Below, piece by piece: positions 5,456 through 8,600 of a stretch of 8,600 bases of DNA. The stretch's first letter is position 1, and each line of letters opens with the position of its first letter. The notes under the pieces are model-generated. The model saw nothing but the letters and a program-made list of their open reading frames with translations, searched no databases and was not told the DNA's origin. This DNA is from an uncultured Ruminococcus sp. (GTDB taxonomy: Bacteria; Bacillota; Clostridia; Oscillospirales; Ruminococcaceae), in the NCBI GenBank assembly GCA_947173865.1, contig CAMWGS010000070.1, positions 1 to 8,600 on the forward strand, given 5' to 3'. Made by a program: the position numbers and the translations under genes.

Positions 5456-5803
5456 GTTTTTTAAAGTAAACGGACTTTTATAATAACCTCGTGATTTTCC
5501 GCTTCTGTACATTATTTCATAATTTCCGTAGTCAGACCTTTTTACTGCTATTCTGTTCCCGAAAGGAGAAGTATAGCATCGTGGATTATATAAAATATCG
5601 TTATTATGTTGTCTGATTTTATTTAAACGTTCATGTAGTCCGTCTGTATCCTGAAACAACATTATCCGATTAAAAAGTACTTCACAGTCGGACACTTTAT
5701 CAACATATACAGGTGCAAATTTTACGGAATTTCTTACATTGACATAATTCGCATAACGGACGTTTTTACAATAAGTCAAAGAAATATACTGCAAAAAAAG
5801 CAT
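5273..5803 (-). CDS. Hypothetical Tyr-rich protein, paralog B of a tandem pair
   Basis: A 176-aa soluble protein of the same unrecognised family as the gene at 4644-5258. The N-terminal ~43 residues (MLFLQYISLTYCKNVRYANY... DCEVL) and the C-terminal 60 (117-176, ending YLRYC) are shared with the paralog; the middle (~44-116) is mostly different and shorter. Scattered similarity remains in the middle (YEIMY against YKIMF, and FTL just before NEYGRII), so the middle has diverged and was not necessarily replaced outright. ATG 5803 overlaps the last base of the upstream Imm42-like stop (TAATG) and has a consensus AAGGAGGG (5811-5818) seven bases upstream. There is no sign of secretion or of a catalytic motif I recognise. 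Co-translation with an immunity-like gene is the only functional hint. Confidence 0.72.
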   Translation of the reverse strand: MLFLQYISLTYCKNVRYANYVNVRNSVKFAPVYVDKVSDCEVLFNRIMLFQDTDGLHERLNKIRQHNNDILYNPRCYTSPFGNRIAVKRSDYGNYEIMYRSGKSRGYYKSPFTLKNNEYGRIIYNDRYVEFDSRQWYYELHTINFINCDKSKYKEKIFFRKVPDYEYKDMQYLRYC

Positions 5804-6312
5804 TATAATTCCCTCCTTATGTCAATAACGGATAATTTATCTATAATATCATTAAGTTCTGATACATCAATAAATGTTTCAGTAATTTTCACGTTCTCTA
5901 AAATACATATGGATTCTTCTTTGCAGTAATCAGGTCTTGCGGCAAGTATACGTATTTTTTCGCCGTTGCTTACTGCAAACACAAGATAATTTTTGTCATA
6001 AAATGATGGTGTTGAAATCATATAACGATAATCGCTATCAATATCCCAGTCGTCAGGATAAACCAAATTATAAAGTTCATTATAGGCTTTTTCATTTGGC
6101 ATACTGAATATTTCTTTGCCAACAGGGATATTTTTCAAAGATTCCGTTAATTCCGCAAATTCATATGAAAGTGTTGCCGACTGAATTTCTTTCGGAAAAA
6201 TTTCAGCACTGATTGCTAAGAATAATATCCCGTTCTGAAAACTTTTGTCGACGTTCCAGCTTTCCACAACATCAACAATCACTGCAAAACAATCAGGATT
6301 ACCAATAATCAT
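5803..6312 (-). CDS. Imm42-like immunity protein
   Basis: A 169-aa cytoplasmic protein that I recognise as close to the Imm42 family of polymorphic-toxin immunity proteins. The start MIIGNPDCFAVIVDVVESWN, followed by FQNGILFLAI (25-34), fits the family's typical opening (Met-Ile-x-Gly-Asp/Asn, FAI, a V-x-SW motif, then NG followed by a hydrophobic strand). Further features are a mid-protein MPNEKAYNELYNLVYPDDW and strands RYMIS and YLVFAVSNGEKIRILAA. Such proteins bind and neutralise a cognate secreted toxin. No toxin gene is in the window, so this would be an orphan or polyimmunity gene. ATG 6312 shares a base with the TGA of the synthase gene (TGATG), and I see no ribosome binding site upstream, so it probably relies on translational coupling. 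The tracts I sampled here are AT-richer than the synthase. Family assignment is from memory of the motif pattern. Confidence 0.72.
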   Translation of the reverse strand: MIIGNPDCFAVIVDVVESWNVDKSFQNGILFLAISAEIFPKEIQSATLSYEFAELTESLKNIPVGKEIFSMPNEKAYNELYNLVYPDDWDIDSDYRYMISTPSFYDKNYLVFAVSNGEKIRILAARPDYCKEESICILENVKITETFIDVSELNDIIDKLSVIDIRREL

Positions 6313-7514
6313 CAGTCAACAAGTGTGGGGTTGAAATCTTCTTCCCAAGGCAGTCCCCACTTATTAAGTGCCTGCATGAACGGGTCGGGGTCAAACTCCT
6401 CAATATTATAAACGCCTGCTTTGTTCCATGTTCCCGTCATAATCATCATAGCACCAATCATTGCGGGAACACCTGTCGTATAGGAAATAGCCTGAGAACC
6501 GACTTCCCTGTAACATTCCTGATGGTCACAGATATTATAAAGGTAGTAAGTTTTATCCTTGCCGTCCTTTTTTCCACGGAATATACAGCCGATATTTGTC
6601 TTGCCGACTGTTCTCGGACCAAGTGAAGCAGGGTCGGGCAGTATGGCTTTCAGGAACTGCAACGGTACAATCTCCTTGCCCTCATACATAATCGGCTCAA
6701 TTGAAGTCATTCCGACATTTTCAAGGCACTTAAGGTGTGTAAGATAACTCTGTCCAAATGTCATGAAGAAACGTATTCTTTTGATACCCTTGATATTGAG
6801 TGCAAGAGATTCAAGTTCTTCATGGTGGAGCAGGTACATATCTTTTTCACCGACCCCCTTGAAATTGTAAACACGCTTTATTTCCATCGGTTCTGTCTCA
6901 ACCCACTCGCCGTTTTCGATATAGCTTCCCTTGGCGGAAACTTCACGGATATTTATTTCAGGATTGAAATTTGTAGCGAACGGATAACCGTGGTCACCAC
7001 CGTTACAGTCAAGGATATCAATATAGTTGATTTCATCAAACTCATGTTTCATGGCGTAAGCTGAGAATACTCCTGTAACTCCGGGGTCAAAACCGCTTCC
7101 GAGAAGTGCCGTAATTCCTGCCTGCTCGAACTTCTCACGATAAGCCCACTGCCATTTGTATTCAAACTTTGCAGTGTCAAGAGGTTCGTAATTAGCTGTA
7201 TCGACGTAATGTGTCTTGGTTGCAAGACAAGCGTCCATGATAGTCAAATCCTGATAAGGAAGTGCAAGGTTAAGAACAACATCAGGCTTATATGCGTTGA
7301 TGAGTTCAATAAGTTCGTCCACGTTGTCTGCGTTGACCTGTGCAGTCTCAATGACTGTCTTTGTGGTCGGCTGGAGCTTGTCACGCAGAGCGTCGCACTT
7401 TGACTTTGTACGGCTTGCAATCATTATTCCCTCGAATACCTCGCTGTTCTGACAGCACTTGTGAATCGCTACGGAAGCTACTCCTCCGCAACCTATAATC
7501 ATACATTTTCCCAT
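6312..7514 (-). CDS. Carboxynorspermidine / carboxyspermidine synthase (saccharopine dehydrogenase family)
   Basis: A 400-aa NADPH-dependent cytoplasmic dehydrogenase. It condenses L-aspartate beta-semialdehyde with putrescine or diaminopropane and reduces the imine to carboxyspermidine or carboxynorspermidine, the substrate of NspC. Visible features: a dinucleotide-binding GCGGVAS at 8-14 after the first strand, SRT at 34-36 after the second strand, LNLALPYQD at 81-89, LLGSGFDPGVTGVF at 137-150, CNGGDHGYPFATNFNP at 170-185, and a C-terminal PAMIGAMMIMTGTW. This pattern and the presence of nspC downstream favour carboxynorspermidine synthase over lysine-pathway saccharopine dehydrogenase. ATG 7514 has AAGGAG (7524-7529) nine bases upstream. 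It lies only 39 bases after the hsdS stop, with no terminator between. Its own stop is fused to the start of the immunity gene. Confidence 0.92.
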   Translation of the reverse strand: MGKCMIIGCGGVASVAIHKCCQNSEVFEGIMIASRTKSKCDALRDKLQPTTKTVIETAQVNADNVDELIELINAYKPDVVLNLALPYQDLTIMDACLATKTHYVDTANYEPLDTAKFEYKWQWAYREKFEQAGITALLGSGFDPGVTGVFSAYAMKHEFDEINYIDILDCNGGDHGYPFATNFNPEINIREVSAKGSYIENGEWVETEPMEIKRVYNFKGVGEKDMYLLHHEELESLALNIKGIKRIRFFMTFGQSYLTHLKCLENVGMTSIEPIMYEGKEIVPLQFLKAILPDPASLGPRTVGKTNIGCIFRGKKDGKDKTYYLYNICDHQECYREVGSQAISYTTGVPAMIGAMMIMTGTWNKAGVYNIEEFDPDPFMQALNKWGLPWEEDFNPTLVD

Positions 7515-7553
7515 TTTTTAATACTCCTTTTCATTATTTTTTAAGATTATTAT

Positions 7554-8600
7554 TTATACAAGCATTTTCTGCATAAATCCTTTTTTCAGTTCTTTCCACT
7601 TATCAAGCTCCTGCTTTGCGTAACTGATAGTATTATCAAATGCAGAAAGAAAATCGGCTATTTTCTGTTGTTCTTCGAGACAAGGAACAAAAACGGTTGT
7701 CATTGAAACAAGGTCTTTGTTAAGATTGTTGACTGTACTACCGCCTGCTAACGATTTGTATTGTTTAAGCATATATTCTGTTCCAAGTAAATAGCATAAG
7801 TAAAGTAAATTGTAGATATTTTGATTATTTCTTATCAACAACCAACCGTCATGTATACAGCCGTCAACAGCCATAATATAAGGCTTACCAAAACTCATTG
7901 AATTTGATAAAATCAAATCTCCTTTAAAAACTTGTCTTGTTTTATTAAGTCCTGACTTTTTAATTTTTTCTGCTGTATGCGTAATGTATCTACCATATTC
8001 GGGAGCATCGCCAATTTTCACCCAGTTGTAACCTTCATCATTTGTAATGTATTGTTTAATAGGACGTGGCGAACCACCTCTTTCAATCATTACTGTTGTT
8101 CCAAATTCTTTTTCTTCCCACTTTGGAAACTCCGCCCCGTCGTCCTGCTTAAATCGCACTTCCTGCGAAAAGATTTTCTGCATAGCGGCTTTCTTCTGCT
8201 GTTCAAGATTTCGTACTTCCGCTTCGGACTGTGAAATTACTTCATAAACGATTGAGAGGAAGTCGGCTATTTTTTGCTGTTCTTCAAGGCAGGGAATTTT
8301 AAAACTAAATGCAGAATACTCTTTTGCATTTATTCCTTGCTGACCTGTTCGCATAGAAGTAATAGTAACCCACTTGTTATATGTTTCTGTTAATGTTTGC
8401 AAAAAAACGAAATAAGGAACATAATTATTTTTTACTGACATTCTAATCAAGAATCCTGCATAGTATAATTTACCATCGTTTTCATTATATAAATACGATT
8501 TTCCAACACTTGCTCCAGTTCTTGCAAGTAAAATATTTCCTTCTTTTACAATGTATTTATCATCCTTTTTACCTAAAGGAGATACAATATTATCATTTAA
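7554..8600 (-). CDS. hsdS: Type I restriction-modification specificity subunit HsdS (5' end beyond window)
   Basis: This is the DNA-recognition subunit of a type I restriction-modification enzyme; it positions HsdM and HsdR on a split target sequence. 348 codons are visible and the frame stays open to the right edge, so the N-terminus lies outside the window. Order seen: the end of target-recognition domain 1 (GNILLARTGASVGKSYLY, FLIRMSVKN), the conserved PCLEEQQKIADFLS plus a long spacer helix (~8190-8294), the second recognition domain (EFPKWEEKEFGTT... SGLNKTRQVFKGDLILS), then PCLEEQQKIADFLS again and a C-terminal helix ending in MLV. This is the normal two-half HsdS layout. The TTG at 8450 lies inside the first recognition domain and is not a start. 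The region is AT-rich, as is common for laterally exchanged restriction genes. hsdM and hsdR are not in the window. Confidence 0.93.
   Translation of the reverse strand, partial: LNDNIVSPLGKKDDKYIVKEGNILLARTGASVGKSYLYNENDGKLYYAGFLIRMSVKNNYVPYFVFLQTLTETYNKWVTITSMRTGQQGINAKEYSAFSFKIPCLEEQQKIADFLSIVYEVISQSEAEVRNLEQQKKAAMQKIFSQEVRFKQDDGAEFPKWEEKEFGTTVMIERGGSPRPIKQYITNDEGYNWVKIGDAPEYGRYITHTAEKIKKSGLNKTRQVFKGDLILSNSMSFGKPYIMAVDGCIHDGWLLIRNNQNIYNLLYLCYLLGTEYMLKQYKSLAGGSTVNNLNKDLVSMTTVFVPCLEEQQKIADFLSAFDNTISYAKQELDKWKELKKGFMQKMLV
7644..7685 (-). repeat. hsdS internal repeat, distal copy
   Basis: Encodes PCLEEQQKIADFLS at the base of the C-terminal helix. It is 33/42 identical to 8253-8294, with the 14 amino acids unchanged. 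Such repeats flank the second recognition domain and are typical sites for domain exchange among hsdS genes. Confidence 0.88.
8253..8294 (-). repeat. hsdS internal repeat, proximal copy
   Basis: Encodes the same PCLEEQQKIADFLS at the base of the central spacer helix. All nine base differences from the distal copy fall on third codon positions. Confidence 0.88.

Noticed and set aside
6735..7064. Open frame of about 109 codons on the + strand
   Set aside because: It is antisense to the strongly supported synthase gene, has no ribosome binding site and has no recognisable protein features. Other + strand frames over 2600-8250 are shadows for the same reasons.
6312..7514. Lysine-pathway saccharopine dehydrogenase
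   Set aside because: The motif pattern and the nspC gene downstream fit carboxynorspermidine synthase, a separate branch of the same family.
7533..7561. Promoter for the synthase gene: TTGTAT, 17-base spacer, AATAAT on the - strand
   Set aside because: The -35 is poor, and transcription would begin inside the AAGGAG ribosome binding site at 7524-7529, removing it from the message. A TATAAA at 7553-7558 lacks any -35.
8448..8450. TTG 8450 as the start of a 298-aa specificity protein
   Set aside because: The frame stays open to the window edge and encodes typical HsdS recognition-domain sequence (GNILLARTGASVGKSYLY), so the gene is cut by the window.
1..8600. CRISPR array, tRNA/rRNA genes, insertion sequences, attachment sites
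   Set aside because: I saw no regularly spaced repeats, no tRNA cloverleaf or CCA end, no transposase motif and no terminal inverted repeats. The only repeats are the paralog ends and the hsdS motif.

Overview
The window looks like chromosomal DNA from a low-GC Firmicute, most likely a gut Clostridium of the Ruminococcus/Oscillospiraceae kind. The reasons are strong AGGAGG-type ribosome binding sites, the standard genetic code, AT-rich intergenic DNA, intrinsic terminators, and the carboxyspermidine route to polyamines together with an XRE/desulfoferrodoxin-like fusion of a type I recall from Clostridia. The genus is an inference.

Left part, + strand (1-2420). A 198-aa XRE regulator is fused to a desulfoferrodoxin-like metal domain; it appears to start on a non-AUG codon at about 60 and ends at a strong hairpin terminator. 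Next comes a well-formed promoter (702-730) and a compact three-gene membrane operon: an ExbB/TolQ/MotA-like channel protein, an ExbD/TolR-like protein with a long coiled coil, and a second ExbD-like protein whose membrane helix lacks the proton-channel aspartate. This is the hardware of an ion-driven motor, found in what is probably a single-membrane organism with no TonB or Tol partner in view.

Right part, - strand (8600 down to 2422). Reading in the direction of transcription: the 3' portion of a type I restriction specificity gene (hsdS, running off the right edge), carboxynorspermidine/carboxyspermidine synthase, an Imm42-like immunity protein, two tandem paralogs of unknown family with conserved ends and a divergent middle, a 72-aa Sm-fold-like small protein, carboxynorspermidine decarboxylase (nspC), and a metal-dependent amidohydrolase. 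Spacing is very tight from the synthase to nspC (one-base stop/start overlaps or gaps of up to 15 bases), so these are probably one transcript. It ends at a hairpin shared with the convergent motor operon.

How they work together: the synthase and NspC are the two consecutive enzymes that make spermidine or norspermidine from aspartate semialdehyde and a diamine. The Imm42-like gene and the paralog pair lie between these two enzymes and resemble a small polyimmunity cassette embedded in a housekeeping operon. The best candidates for something undescribed are the motor-like trio, the paralog pair with interchangeable middle regions, and the coupled Sm-like protein ahead of nspC.
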